A DNA stretch of 64,000 nt from Mucilaginibacter mallensis (GTDB taxonomy: Bacteria; Bacteroidota; Bacteroidia; Sphingobacteriales; Sphingobacteriaceae), in contig NZ_LT629740.1 in the NCBI RefSeq assembly GCF_900105165.1, positions 1,302,001 through 1,366,000 on the forward strand, written 5' to 3'. Shown here piece after piece: positions 26,690-35,332 of this stretch (position 1 is the first letter of the stretch; every line of letters starts with the position of its first letter). The notes under the pieces were generated by a model, which had not been told where the DNA came from, did not search any database, and saw only the letters and a list, made by a program, of their open reading frames with translations. A program made the translations under genes and the position numbers.

Positions 26690-26715
26690 TATTACAAAAT
26701 TTAAAAATAAATATC

Positions 26716-27033
26716 ATGGCTTTAGAAATAACAGATGCAAACTTTGAGGAGCTTGTTCTTAAATCAGATAAACCAGTACTAATTGATTTTTGGGCTGAAT
26801 GGTGTGGTCCTTGTCGTATGGTTGGTCCGGTAGTTGAAGAAATTGCAAAGGAATATGAAGGCAAAGCAGTTGTAGGCAAAGTTAACGTCGACAATAACCC
26901 GGGTATATCAATGAAATTTGGTATCCGTAACATCCCTGCCTTATTATACTTTAAGAACGGCGAAATTGTTGACAAACAAATCGGCGCTGTTCCAAAATCA
27001 ATATTAGCCGGCAAATTATCTGCTCAGTTATAA
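26716..27033 (+). CDS. trxA: Thioredoxin
   Basis: 105 residues, the standard size. The active site FWAEWCGPCRMVGPVVEEIA carries the WCGPC redox pair near residues 31-35, and the cis-proline loop reads FGIRNIPALLYFKNG. It is a cytoplasmic disulfide reductase serving peroxiredoxins and ribonucleotide reductase; a Bcp-type peroxiredoxin is encoded at 39525. It is monocistronic, with a promoter at 26658-26689 and a terminator at 27067-27096. Confidence 0.97.
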   Translation: MALEITDANFEELVLKSDKPVLIDFWAEWCGPCRMVGPVVEEIAKEYEGKAVVGKVNVDNNPGISMKFGIRNIPALLYFKNGEIVDKQIGAVPKSILAGKLSAQL

Positions 27034-27066
27034 TTTAAGCTTCTATAAAGCATAAAAAATAAATGA

Positions 27067-27096
27067 AAGCGTTACATATCCTGTAACGCTTTTTTT
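27067..27096 (+). terminator. Rho-independent terminator of the thioredoxin gene
   Basis: AAGCGTTAC (27067-27075), a short loop and GTAACGCTT are followed by a T-tract to 27096, 34 bases after the stop codon. Confidence 0.9.
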
Positions 27097-27122
27097 GTAT
27101 TCAATAATTATTTAAAGAGTAG

Positions 27123-27213
27123 TCTCTGTGCTACCTTGCGTGTTTTCTTAGTGTACTTTGTGGTAGAAATTAACCACAAAGAGCCCGAAGACTTTCACAG
27201 AGGGACACTAAGG
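27123..27213. repeat. Palindromic intergenic repeat (CTCTGTG...CTTTGTGGT type)
   Basis: CTCTGTG, CTTAGTG and CTTTGTGGT on the left are mirrored by ACCACAAAG, CACAGAG and CACTAAG on the right, centred near 27170. A single copy is seen in this window. Confidence 0.65.
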
Positions 27214-27230
27214 TTTTTGTACAATTTACC

Positions 27231-28151
27231 ATGCCGAAATTAAACGACGATCAGGAAATAAGGCAACTGGCCAATCTTGAACTACTGGCCCGCCAGGTGG
27301 TTGAGGGCTTTATTACCGGCCTGCACCAGAGCCCATTCCATGGCTTTTCAGTTGAATTTGCTGAACACCGCTTGTATAATAATGGAGAATCGGTAAAAAA
27401 TATCGACTGGAAATTACTGGCCCGTACCGATAAGCTATTTGTAAAGCAGTTTGAAGAGGAAACCAACCTGCGCTGTTTTCTGCTATTGGATACCTCATCA
27501 AGCATGAACTTTCCGGAGAAGGGTACCAGCAAATTACAGTTTTCCATTTACGCGGTGGCATCGCTCATGTACCTGTTTAAAAAACAGCGCGATGCGTTTG
27601 GTTTGTGCCTGTTCTCAGATAAGATCGACTGGATCAGCGCGGCTAAATCAACCAATACACACCTGTTCTATTTATATGCTGAGCTGGAAAATGCTTATAA
27701 TCAGCCTAAAGCGAACACCAACACCAATATAACTGATGTACTGCATCACATGGCACAGGAGGTTCACCAGCGCTCCATGATCATTATTTTTAGCGATATG
27801 CTGGAGAATAATTTGAGTGACGAAAAACTGCAGGCACTGTTCGCGGCTATTCAGCATTTAAAATACAATAAGCACGAAGTGGTGATATTTAACGTGAACG
27901 ACAAGCAAAAAGAGCTGGATTTTAACTTTGATAACCGCCCACACCATTTTATTGATATGGAGAGCGGCGAGCAGGTAAAGGTGCATCCGGGTAAGATCAG
28001 GGAGGCTTATTTGTCGTCATTGGCGCACTACAAAAATCAGCTGAAACTTAAATGTGCACAATATAACATCGATTTGATTGATGCTAATATTGAGGATGGT
28101 TACAGCAATATTTTAAAGGCTTATCTTATCAAGAGAAATAAGATGGTGTAA
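27231..28151 (+). CDS. DUF58 domain-containing protein (von Willebrand A-like)
   Basis: 306 residues. The DUF58 signature FAEHRLYNNGESVKNIDWKL, ARTDKLFVKQFEEETNLRC is followed by a vWA-like metal site FLLLDTSSSMNF (DxSxS). DUF58 proteins usually sit beside a MoxR AAA+ ATPase and membrane vWA proteins as a chaperone-like module, but no moxR gene is found on either side here. The cellular role is unresolved. It is monocistronic between repeat-filled gaps. Confidence 0.9.
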   Translation: MPKLNDDQEIRQLANLELLARQVVEGFITGLHQSPFHGFSVEFAEHRLYNNGESVKNIDWKLLARTDKLFVKQFEEETNLRCFLLLDTSSSMNFPEKGTSKLQFSIYAVASLMYLFKKQRDAFGLCLFSDKIDWISAAKSTNTHLFYLYAELENAYNQPKANTNTNITDVLHHMAQEVHQRSMIIIFSDMLENNLSDEKLQALFAAIQHLKYNKHEVVIFNVNDKQKELDFNFDNRPHHFIDMESGEQVKVHPGKIREAYLSSLAHYKNQLKLKCAQYNIDLIDANIEDGYSNILKAYLIKRNKMV

Positions 28152-28156
28152 AGGTA

Positions 28157-28320
28157 ACCCTCTTTCCGGCTTGCCGGAGAGAGGGTGGTCGAGCGCAGCA
28201 ACGACCGGGTGAGTCGACGGAGGGGGTAGGATGCGTTAGTGATAGCAGCAGATACCGGCCTCGTGACTAATGCCTGTGTGCGTATGAGCGGATAGCACGG
28301 CCGAAGGCAGCGCCCCAAAT
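28157..28320. repeat. Composite repeat: CCCTCTTT..GGGTGAGTC unit plus GGATACCGGCC-type unit, copy 1
   Basis: 28157-28226 contains ACCCTCTTTCCGGCTTGCCG, then GAGAGGGTGGTCGAGCGCAG and ACGACCGGGTGAGTC. 28229-28317 contains GATACCGGCC...CGTATGAGCGGATAGCACGG. The same two units stand in the same order at 42488-42654. The first unit also recurs inverted at 28429-28500 and, with different flanks, near 42401 and 43321. Confidence 0.8.
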
Positions 28321-28398
28321 TTCTGAACCGGAATTTTTTGAATTAAGGAATTAGCAGAATTCTATAAATTCTCTAATTCAAGAAATTCGGGTTCAGAA
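28321..28398. repeat. AT-rich palindrome, CTGAACCG/CGGGTTCAG type, copy 2
   Basis: TTCTGAACCGGAATTTTTTG mirrors the right end AAATTCGGGTTCAGAA; the centre has GCAGAATTCT. It is the partner of 26245-26318. The rest of the 539-base gap up to 28690 holds the inverted half repeat at 28429-28500 and an AT-rich promoter region. Confidence 0.8.
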
Positions 28399-28428
28399 AT
28401 TATTGAATTATAATAGAAGAAACTTCAA

Positions 28429-28500
28429 CGCGCTCCGCTAACTCACCCCGACTACGCTGCGCTGGTCGACCCTCTCTTCGCTGCGCGCAAAGAGGGTGGG
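28429..28500. repeat. Inverted half of the CCCTCTTT..GGGTGAGTC repeat
   Basis: CGCGCTCCGCTAACTCACCC, then GGTCGACCCTCTCTTCGCTG and CGCAAAGAGGGTGGG are the reverse complement of the unit at 28157-28226, so the two together bracket the gap as a large inverted repeat. Confidence 0.75.
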
Positions 28501-28690
28501 AGAAATTATAATTATTACTAAACCTTTCCTATTCCTATCAATCCAAAATAAAAATCAAATGTTCAACCAACAATTAAAGTTTGTGTAAATAAACTTATCT
28601 TTATTATTAGTTAAAGTTGATTGAATTTTGTGAAATTGCCCAAATCAATTTCAAAATATTGATGTTAAAGAAATAAAGCTACTTTTTTAT

Positions 28691-30232
28691 ATGAGATTAG
28701 TTGTAGAACGTAAACCCATAAGAGTTAATCCCGATCCTAAACGTGTAATTGCCAGGTTCTTCTTTAATGGGAACGATCGCGCTAAAGAAGTTATTGAACG
28801 GGTAATGGAAATAAGTGAGGCAGCAGCATTCAGCATTGTGTCGCCGTTATTGCAGGAATATTCCAAACGCCACCGTAATATTACCCGGGTTTTAAACCGC
28901 CATTGCAGCAGGTTAAAACCTCTTTTTTCAGAGCTTAATATTGATTATGATACCTTAACGGTATACCGCAAATTATTGATCGGCTCGTATTTTACGCACG
29001 AGTATTCAATCGAGTCGGCGGCATTTTTTAACCCGTCGATAGTTGAGGACCCGGATCAGAGCGAGTTGCAGGAAGGCCAAAAACGGATGATCATCAGCTT
29101 CAGGGCCGTGGGCGAGGGGCACATATCATCCATCACCTTCCGCCGTGCTTTGGTTGATCAGAATAATAATATCACGGTTTTACCGGCAGGCAGTTATATT
29201 GATGAAGCCGAGATTGTACGCAATGCCGTTTATAATAAAAAACTGTTTTTTGATAAGGCAGTCGCCACCCAAATAAATATTGATGTGTTGAAAGAGTTGG
29301 AATCCAAGCTCGATCATCACTTTGAATACTCCAACCTGCGCAGTGCCATCCTCGATTCGCAAAAATTACAGGAAAGTGATATGCAGAAACTGGAGTACGA
29401 CAAGATACTTTGGCTGGCAGATTCTTATTATGAGATTGTATTTTCACTGGATACGGATATATCCGATCGTGTGATATTCCCGATATCGGAGTATGAGCGC
29501 AAGGGAATTGAAGATGCCAGGTTTGTACACTTCAGGCATGATGATGGTACTTCGGTTTATTATGCAACTTACACCGCATACGATGGTGCGCTGATAATGC
29601 CGAAACTGCTGCAAACAACCGACTTTTACAACTTTAAAATAATGCCATTATATGGTGCGGGTGCTCAGAACAAAAATCTGGCGCTGTTTCCGCGTAAGAT
29701 TAATGGCAAATATGTAATGATATCGCGTATTGACGGCTGCAATAACTACATCATGTACTCTGATAAGATCAACATATGGGAAAAGCCTGAGCTGCTGCAA
29801 AAACCAAAATTCAACTGGGAGTTTATACAGATAGGTAACTGCGGTTCGCCGATTGAAACCCCAGATGGCTGGGTAATGATAACACATGGTGTAGGCCCTA
29901 TGCGCAGGTATGTGCTTGGCGCCAGTTTGCTAAAGCTGGATGATCCTGCTATTGAGATAGGCCGACTGCGTGAGCCATTGCTGATACCAAACAGCGAAGA
30001 ACGTGAAGGTTATGTGCCAAACGTATTATACTCTTGCGGCGCGATAGTGCATAATGGCAAGCTCATTATCCCTTATGGCGTATCCGATTCATCCACAGCA
30101 TTTGCCGAACTGGATCTGAACGACCTTATCAATAAACTGAAAGAGGATGGCGCCATATCAGCCCAGATTGATGCCGAGGCTGCTGAGAAGAAGAAAAAAG
30201 GGGAGAAGGCTGCGGTAGCGGATAACGCGTAG
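28691..30232 (+). CDS. Glycoside hydrolase family 130-like protein (beta-mannoside phosphorylase family)
   Basis: 513 residues, longer than the usual 320-400 because of a helical N-terminal part of about 120 residues (RFFFNGNDRAKEVIERVMEI). The five-bladed propeller region has YERKGIEDARFVHFRHDDG with the conserved family-130 aspartate near residue 278, then CGSPIETPDGWVMITHGVGP and REPLLIPNSEEREGYVPN. GH130 enzymes are mostly phosphorylases acting on beta-mannosides, and the related GT108 enzymes build mannan. No signal peptide, so it acts in the cytoplasm. The nearby glycosyltransferases (31797-35077) suggest work on an intracellular glycan. Confidence 0.85.
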   Translation: MRLVVERKPIRVNPDPKRVIARFFFNGNDRAKEVIERVMEISEAAAFSIVSPLLQEYSKRHRNITRVLNRHCSRLKPLFSELNIDYDTLTVYRKLLIGSYFTHEYSIESAAFFNPSIVEDPDQSELQEGQKRMIISFRAVGEGHISSITFRRALVDQNNNITVLPAGSYIDEAEIVRNAVYNKKLFFDKAVATQINIDVLKELESKLDHHFEYSNLRSAILDSQKLQESDMQKLEYDKILWLADSYYEIVFSLDTDISDRVIFPISEYERKGIEDARFVHFRHDDGTSVYYATYTAYDGALIMPKLLQTTDFYNFKIMPLYGAGAQNKNLALFPRKINGKYVMISRIDGCNNYIMYSDKINIWEKPELLQKPKFNWEFIQIGNCGSPIETPDGWVMITHGVGPMRRYVLGASLLKLDDPAIEIGRLREPLLIPNSEEREGYVPNVLYSCGAIVHNGKLIIPYGVSDSSTAFAELDLNDLINKLKEDGAISAQIDAEAAEKKKKGEKAAVADNA

Positions 30233-30250
30233 GGAAAATACTGGTCAAGA

Positions 30251-30290
30251 TACTGGTCTAAGTTTAACGCAGCGAACTTAGACCAGTGTA
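30251..30290. terminator. Bidirectional hairpin between convergent genes
   Basis: TACTGGTCTAAGTT (30251-30264) pairs with AACTTAGACCAGTGTA, with A- and T-rich flanks on both sides. The GH130 gene and the permease gene end here from opposite directions. The same GGTCTAAGTT/AACTTAGACC hairpin recurs at 31729-31762. Confidence 0.75.
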
Positions 30291-30293
30291 TTT

Positions 30294-31643
30294 TTATGCC
30301 TTTTCCAATTCCCTCTTCCTTTTTTGAGGCTCAATAACTATAAAATAAACTGCTGCACCTGTTAGTATAAAGCCTGTGGCACCAACAATGTACTGCCAGT
30401 TATTACTGAAAAGAATAAAAAGCCATATAATAATGCCAATAATAGCAGGCAGCGGGTACAGCCACATTTTATAGGGCCTAACATCATCGGGTTTGGTTTT
30501 GTGCCAGTAGATAACGCCTATTGACTGCCCCACAAACTGCACGATGATGCGCATGGTAAGTATAGCCTTTATTACATCCGTTAGTTTAAGCAGTAGGCTG
30601 AATATAAAACCTATCCCTCCTAAAAACAACAGCGACACATAAGGGAACTGCTTTTTGGGATGAAGCTTCGCGAATATTTTAAAAAAGTTGCCATCCAATG
30701 CTGCCGCATAGGGGATACGTGAATAGCCAAGCATTACTGCCAATAACGACGCGCTGGCAATAATCAATACCAACACTGTAGCCAATTTACCTGCAAAAGG
30801 GCCATAAATAAGCTCAAAATAAGTGCTGACAATGAAATTTGAGCCTGCTATCTGCTGCCATGGCATCGCACCCGAAACCATGATCTGCATGCCGATGTAC
30901 AGTATGGCAATGCCGCTTACCGAAATGAAAATACTGCGTGGAATATTTTTCTCCGGATTTTTGATGTCGCCGCCTAAATGGCATACATTGTAATAACCCA
31001 GGTAGGAATAAACAGATTGAAGCGATGCTTGGCCTAACCCCACCCAAAATATCGGCGTAAGATCAAAGGCATCTTTACTAAAGCCAAATGCCCATTTAGG
31101 ATTGAAATTGTGAAATCCCGAACCTATGAGCCACAGGAATGTGCCCCCGGTAATGATCCACAATAACACAGATATTTTGCCTATACTTTTAATATTGCGG
31201 TATAATAAAATGGTAACTACGATGACTAACGCCCCGCTCACCATTTTTTGCTGTATACCATTCAGGCTTACCAGGTAGGTAAGGTATTTAGAGAAGCCGA
31301 TTGCAGCACTGGCTACTACCAATGGCGCTTGTATAATGGTTTGCCATACCAGCAGGAACGACATCATTTTGCCGAACCTGTTCTCGCCATAAACTTTTTG
31401 CAGGAAAACATAGCTGCCACCTGCCATTGGCCATTTTGCGCCTAGTTCCGCCCATACCGACCCATCTAAAAATGCAAGCGCCGCCCCTAATAGCCAAGCC
31501 AGTACGCATTGTGGTCCCCGCATGGCACCAACAATAAAAGGTATGGTTACAAACGGACCTATGCCCACCATATCGATCATATTGATGGCGGTAGCCTGTG
31601 TTAATGATAACCCGCGTTCAAGATGAGTAGAAGTTTCTGCCAT
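30294..31643 (-). CDS. APC family amino acid permease
   Basis: 449 residues with about 12 membrane helices. The first helix reads QATAINMIDMVGIGPFVTIP, where the broken-helix GIGPF resembles the substrate site of APC transporters. YVFLQKVYGENRFGKMMSF and WVGLGQASLQSVYSYLGY fit the amino acid/polyamine branch. Substrate is not predictable. It sits between the GH130 gene and the glycosyltransferase pair but is transcribed with the latter strand, separated by 150 bases, so functional linkage is uncertain. Confidence 0.88.
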   Translation of the reverse strand: MAETSTHLERGLSLTQATAINMIDMVGIGPFVTIPFIVGAMRGPQCVLAWLLGAALAFLDGSVWAELGAKWPMAGGSYVFLQKVYGENRFGKMMSFLLVWQTIIQAPLVVASAAIGFSKYLTYLVSLNGIQQKMVSGALVIVVTILLYRNIKSIGKISVLLWIITGGTFLWLIGSGFHNFNPKWAFGFSKDAFDLTPIFWVGLGQASLQSVYSYLGYYNVCHLGGDIKNPEKNIPRSIFISVSGIAILYIGMQIMVSGAMPWQQIAGSNFIVSTYFELIYGPFAGKLATVLVLIIASASLLAVMLGYSRIPYAAALDGNFFKIFAKLHPKKQFPYVSLLFLGGIGFIFSLLLKLTDVIKAILTMRIIVQFVGQSIGVIYWHKTKPDDVRPYKMWLYPLPAIIGIIIWLFILFSNNWQYIVGATGFILTGAAVYFIVIEPQKRKRELEKA

Positions 31644-31728
31644 GCTTTGTTGTATCAGGATTTAAATATACAATCAAAAAGCGGTATGGCTAATGGTGGA
31701 GTGATTTATGACAAAAGGTAGGAAAAAA

Positions 31729-31762
31729 CACTGGTCTAAGTTTAGCGAAGCGAACTTAGACC
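31729..31762. repeat. Hairpin repeat GGTCTAAGTT/AACTTAGACC, second copy
   Basis: ACTGGTCTAAGTTTAGCGAA then GCGAACTTAGACCC forms a hairpin nearly identical to the one at 30251-30290. It lies 34 bases after the stop of the glycosyltransferase gene on the minus strand and may serve as its terminator. Confidence 0.7.
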
Positions 31763-31796
31763 CAAAACTCACAAAGCATCCTGCTTGTGAAAACAA

Positions 31797-32801
31797 TCAA
31801 CCCAATATCTGCTGATATAAACCATAATAATCCTCAACCATTTTATCACGCGAGAACTGAGCGTTAGCCCAATCATAGCAATCTTTTCTATTGATATGAC
31901 TAACCTGAGTAACCGCATCAACGGCTTCATCAATAGTATTCACCAAAAAGCCAGTTTTCTGATCCTGTATTAACTCCGGCATTGAGCCTTTATTGAAGGC
32001 GATTACCGGCGTGCCGCAGAGCATGGCTTCGGCTACACTCATGCCAAATGGTTCGTTAAAATTGATAGGATGGAGTAAGGTAGTTGCTTTACCTAATAGC
32101 TCTTTCCGTTTATCAGGCCTGGCGTGACCAACGTATATGATCTGATTATTTAATTCAGGTTCTATCTTATCTTTATAATAGCCTTCATCCTGAATGATGC
32201 CGGCTATTAATAATTTCTTTTTGCTTTTTTTTGCGATGGCAATGGCTTCGGCGGTGCCTTTATCGTGATGGATTCTGCCGAAATAGAGCAAGTAATCATC
32301 GGGCGTAGCCGTAAACTCAAAATCGCGGGTATCCAAGCCATTGTAAACAGTAGCTAAGTATTCCAACTCAGTACTGCGGTCGGCGTTACTGATGGATACG
32401 TAATGGCCCATGGAGTTATACTTTTTGTAAACCGGTATTATCCTGGGTGATGAAAAACCATGGATAGTGGTAATTATCGGCGTTTTTATTAATCCTGAAT
32501 AGGTGAGGGGAAGGAAATCAAAATTGTTATGGATGATATCAAAATCCCCCGCCTTTTCCATCAGGTTGCTGATGTGCAGGCATTCCAATACTTTCGCATC
32601 CTGCGATCTGTCCTCTTCATATCCCTGCGCGCAAACAGCATCAAGCTTTCCGGCGGTTATCGAATCGCCGGTTGCAAAAAGCGTTACTTCAACACCTTTT
32701 GCAACCAGTCCTTCAGCAATATTTGAAGCTACCTGCTCCCACGGTCCATAATGCCTGGGCGGTGTGCGCCAGGCAACGGGTGATAAAACGGCAACTTTCA
32801 T
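31797..32801 (-). CDS. Glycosyltransferase family 4 protein
   Basis: 334 residues. The N-terminal part reads MKVAVLSPVAWRTPPRHYGPW, WEQVASNIAEGL; the donor domain has LLYFGRIHHDKGTAEAIAIA and NEPFGMSVAEAMLCGTPVIA with the E-x7-E motif. It is a cytoplasmic retaining transferase using a nucleotide sugar. Its ATG overlaps the stop of the upstream 758-residue gene by one base (TAATG), so both are made together. The GH130 protein encoded 1.5 kb away may act on the product. Confidence 0.92.
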   Translation of the reverse strand: MKVAVLSPVAWRTPPRHYGPWEQVASNIAEGLVAKGVEVTLFATGDSITAGKLDAVCAQGYEEDRSQDAKVLECLHISNLMEKAGDFDIIHNNFDFLPLTYSGLIKTPIITTIHGFSSPRIIPVYKKYNSMGHYVSISNADRSTELEYLATVYNGLDTRDFEFTATPDDYLLYFGRIHHDKGTAEAIAIAKKSKKKLLIAGIIQDEGYYKDKIEPELNNQIIYVGHARPDKRKELLGKATTLLHPINFNEPFGMSVAEAMLCGTPVIAFNKGSMPELIQDQKTGFLVNTIDEAVDAVTQVSHINRKDCYDWANAQFSRDKMVEDYYGLYQQILG

Positions 32802-35077
32802 TAGCAGATCTCCAAACGCTGGCCCACTTTGTTGTATTCGTATTCCAGCTCAAAGGCTTTTAATACCGTTAAGTGGGATATCAGGTATGCTAAGGTACTT
32901 TCGGCACCCTGGTTACGGTTTATACCTGTTGGTAGCAAACCATCGCAGCAGCCCTTGGTTTCGTGGTCATATAAGGGCGCGCGCAGCGTATTTTCACCCA
33001 GGAACCATTTATAGCTCAGGAACATTTTCTCGATATACTCCGGCTCACGGAAGATCTGGTACGCCTGGAAATGCATCAACACCATAGCCATGGTTTCAAT
33101 AGCCTGCTGATCGAAAATAGGGAATTCGCCGCCCTTATAATACCAGCCATCATTACCAACCGGACTTAAATAGCCATTTGCCAGGGTGAGTTTATCAAGG
33201 AAAGCCATAGTTTTCATCGCTATCGCCTTTGCTTTTTCGTTACCGGTTATTTCAGCTGAATGTAACAGTGCCAGTGGTAGTATGGCATTGTCATAAGTCA
33301 TTTTTTCCTCAAACCATTGCCAGTCTTCGGCCTCGTTTCTGTCATAAGCATCTAATAGCGGTTGGGTAAGTACAGCCAGTTCTTTTACCATACCTTCATC
33401 CGTAGGGAAAACCTGCAGATACAAGCTCACACCGATAATGGTATTGGCCATGCCCCTTAAATGTTTTAATGCCTTAAAGTGAGGGAACGATTTCTGAAAG
33501 ATCTCCAGCGCAAACTCACGATAAGAATTGCTTGCAGCGCAGCTGATCAAATAGCCTAAAGCCCAAATGGTACGGCCAAAAGAATCTTCAGAGCCCACTT
33601 CATCCAAATATTGCCTGTTAAAGCTCAAAAAGTTACGGAAGTTACCATCATCCGTTTGCATGTAGTGGATGTAGCTCAGGTATACCGGCAACAATTCAAA
33701 TGCTTCCTTGCTTTTGCTACGTTGATAAGCCATCAATGCCATAATTAAGGCACGTGCATTATCATCCAGACAATAGCCCTCCTTTAAATTAGGGATGCCG
33801 TATTTGGCGTGTTGCACTATACCTGTATCGTCAGTTAAGCGTATAACATGCGTTAAGCTGAATTTTGGCAATATCTCCGGGTCAACAATACTGTTGCGCA
33901 ATATCTTGTCGCTGAAATCGTGCGTGCGACATGATTCCTGGGCTACTTTAATATATTCGGCACCTGTAACCGGCCAGCGTAAGTGCAAGCCGTATTCGTA
34001 GGCATTTTCTTTAAGTTCTTTTAATAATCTATCCTGATCTAGCAGTTCGTTTACTATGTCGGCTAAGGCTTCAGTATCTTTAAAATCGAACAGTCGGCCG
34101 CGGTTATGGTCAAGTAGTTCTTGTGCATGCCAATATGGGGTTGATACCACTGCCGCGCCTGAACCAACAGCGTATGATAATGTACCGCTGGTGATCTGCG
34201 CCTCGTTTAAATATGGAGTGACATAAATTTCGCAGGCGGTAAGGTATTCTACCAATTCCTCCTCGGCCACAAATTTGTTGATGAAAGAAAGATTTTTAGC
34301 CACACCCAGTTGCGCGGCTAATGATTTCAGGTGATCCCTGTATTCCTCGCCCGAGTTTTTGATAACGCCGGGGTGCGTGTTGCCCAGCACCACATACATA
34401 ACATCAGGGTGTTTTTCAACTATTTTGGGGAGTGCCTTTATAACGGTTTCGAGGCCTTTATTGCGGCTTATCAAACCAAAAGTTAATAATACCCTGTGGT
34501 TTTTAAACTGCGACAAGCTTTTTATTGGGTTGATCTCCGGTGCTTCAACATCAGGCACGCCATGTTCAATGATCTGGATCTTTTCAGCAGGGATATCATA
34601 AATGGTGGTTAAAAACTCAACCGCCCTTTTACTCATCACAATAATTTTTGATGATTGCTCGGCTATTTCACGAATAATAATGCGCTGCACATAGCTGGGT
34701 TCCTTTAGTATGGTATGCAGGATAGATATCAGCGGTTTCTCCAGCCTGTTAAGCAATGGAAGAATGTATATACCACTTTCGCCGCCATAAATACCGAACT
34801 CATGCTCCATTATACAAACATCAGCCGTGCTGGTATTGATATAATTGGCAGCCCTGATATAGTCCTTTTGGTGGTTTTGACGGATGATATATTTTACTTC
34901 TTCAGGATATTCATATTCATGCAAATTTTCCGAATCGTTTAAAGCCACCACAAAACCGCTTTCCAATAAGCTTTTCCGTTTAGGGAAATTGGCATGAATG
35001 GCACGCATTAGGTTTTGATTGAACGTGGCAATACCACATTCGCGGGGCGGATAGGTTGAGATGTATGCTATTTTCAT
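32801..35077 (-). CDS. Two-domain protein: GT4 glycosyltransferase fused to (alpha/alpha)-barrel-like domain
   Basis: 758 residues. The first 390 form a GT4 enzyme (MKIAYISTYPPRECGIATFN, VLLTFGLISRNKGLETVIKA, LNEAQITSGTLSYAVGSGAA). The last 360 are helical and resemble an (alpha/alpha)6 barrel of the glycosidase or epimerase kind: YCLDDNARALIMALMAYQRS, EDSFGRTIWALGYLISC, MTYDNAILPLALLH and QAIETMAMVLMHF. The conserved acidic residues in DDNAR and YDN suggest a sugar-binding or catalytic role. The fusion implies a glycan-building enzyme with its own processing or binding domain. It is first gene of the GT pair. A 255-base AT-rich gap upstream holds its promoter; nothing else was seen there. 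Confidence 0.88.
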   Translation of the reverse strand: MKIAYISTYPPRECGIATFNQNLMRAIHANFPKRKSLLESGFVVALNDSENLHEYEYPEEVKYIIRQNHQKDYIRAANYINTSTADVCIMEHEFGIYGGESGIYILPLLNRLEKPLISILHTILKEPSYVQRIIIREIAEQSSKIIVMSKRAVEFLTTIYDIPAEKIQIIEHGVPDVEAPEINPIKSLSQFKNHRVLLTFGLISRNKGLETVIKALPKIVEKHPDVMYVVLGNTHPGVIKNSGEEYRDHLKSLAAQLGVAKNLSFINKFVAEEELVEYLTACEIYVTPYLNEAQITSGTLSYAVGSGAAVVSTPYWHAQELLDHNRGRLFDFKDTEALADIVNELLDQDRLLKELKENAYEYGLHLRWPVTGAEYIKVAQESCRTHDFSDKILRNSIVDPEILPKFSLTHVIRLTDDTGIVQHAKYGIPNLKEGYCLDDNARALIMALMAYQRSKSKEAFELLPVYLSYIHYMQTDDGNFRNFLSFNRQYLDEVGSEDSFGRTIWALGYLISCAASNSYREFALEIFQKSFPHFKALKHLRGMANTIIGVSLYLQVFPTDEGMVKELAVLTQPLLDAYDRNEAEDWQWFEEKMTYDNAILPLALLHSAEITGNEKAKAIAMKTMAFLDKLTLANGYLSPVGNDGWYYKGGEFPIFDQQAIETMAMVLMHFQAYQIFREPEYIEKMFLSYKWFLGENTLRAPLYDHETKGCCDGLLPTGINRNQGAESTLAYLISHLTVLKAFELEYEYNKVGQRLEIC

Positions 35078-35332
35078 ATATAGTTAAGAAGTGTGTTTTT
35101 TAAATAAAAATTTACGGATAGCTTTCAGATGTATACAGCACTGACTTAAAAAAAGTGCATTCTGACTATAAAAACACTGTTTTAATACACATTTAAGCCG
35201 AATTGTGCATTTTCGTGTAACTGGTGCATAAACTATACCAATTTAACCGCTAAGAAAAAAAAGTCAATGCGCATTTATGCCTGATACAGCATAAGATACT
35301 GATAATTAGACCGAAAATGAAATTTAAATGAA

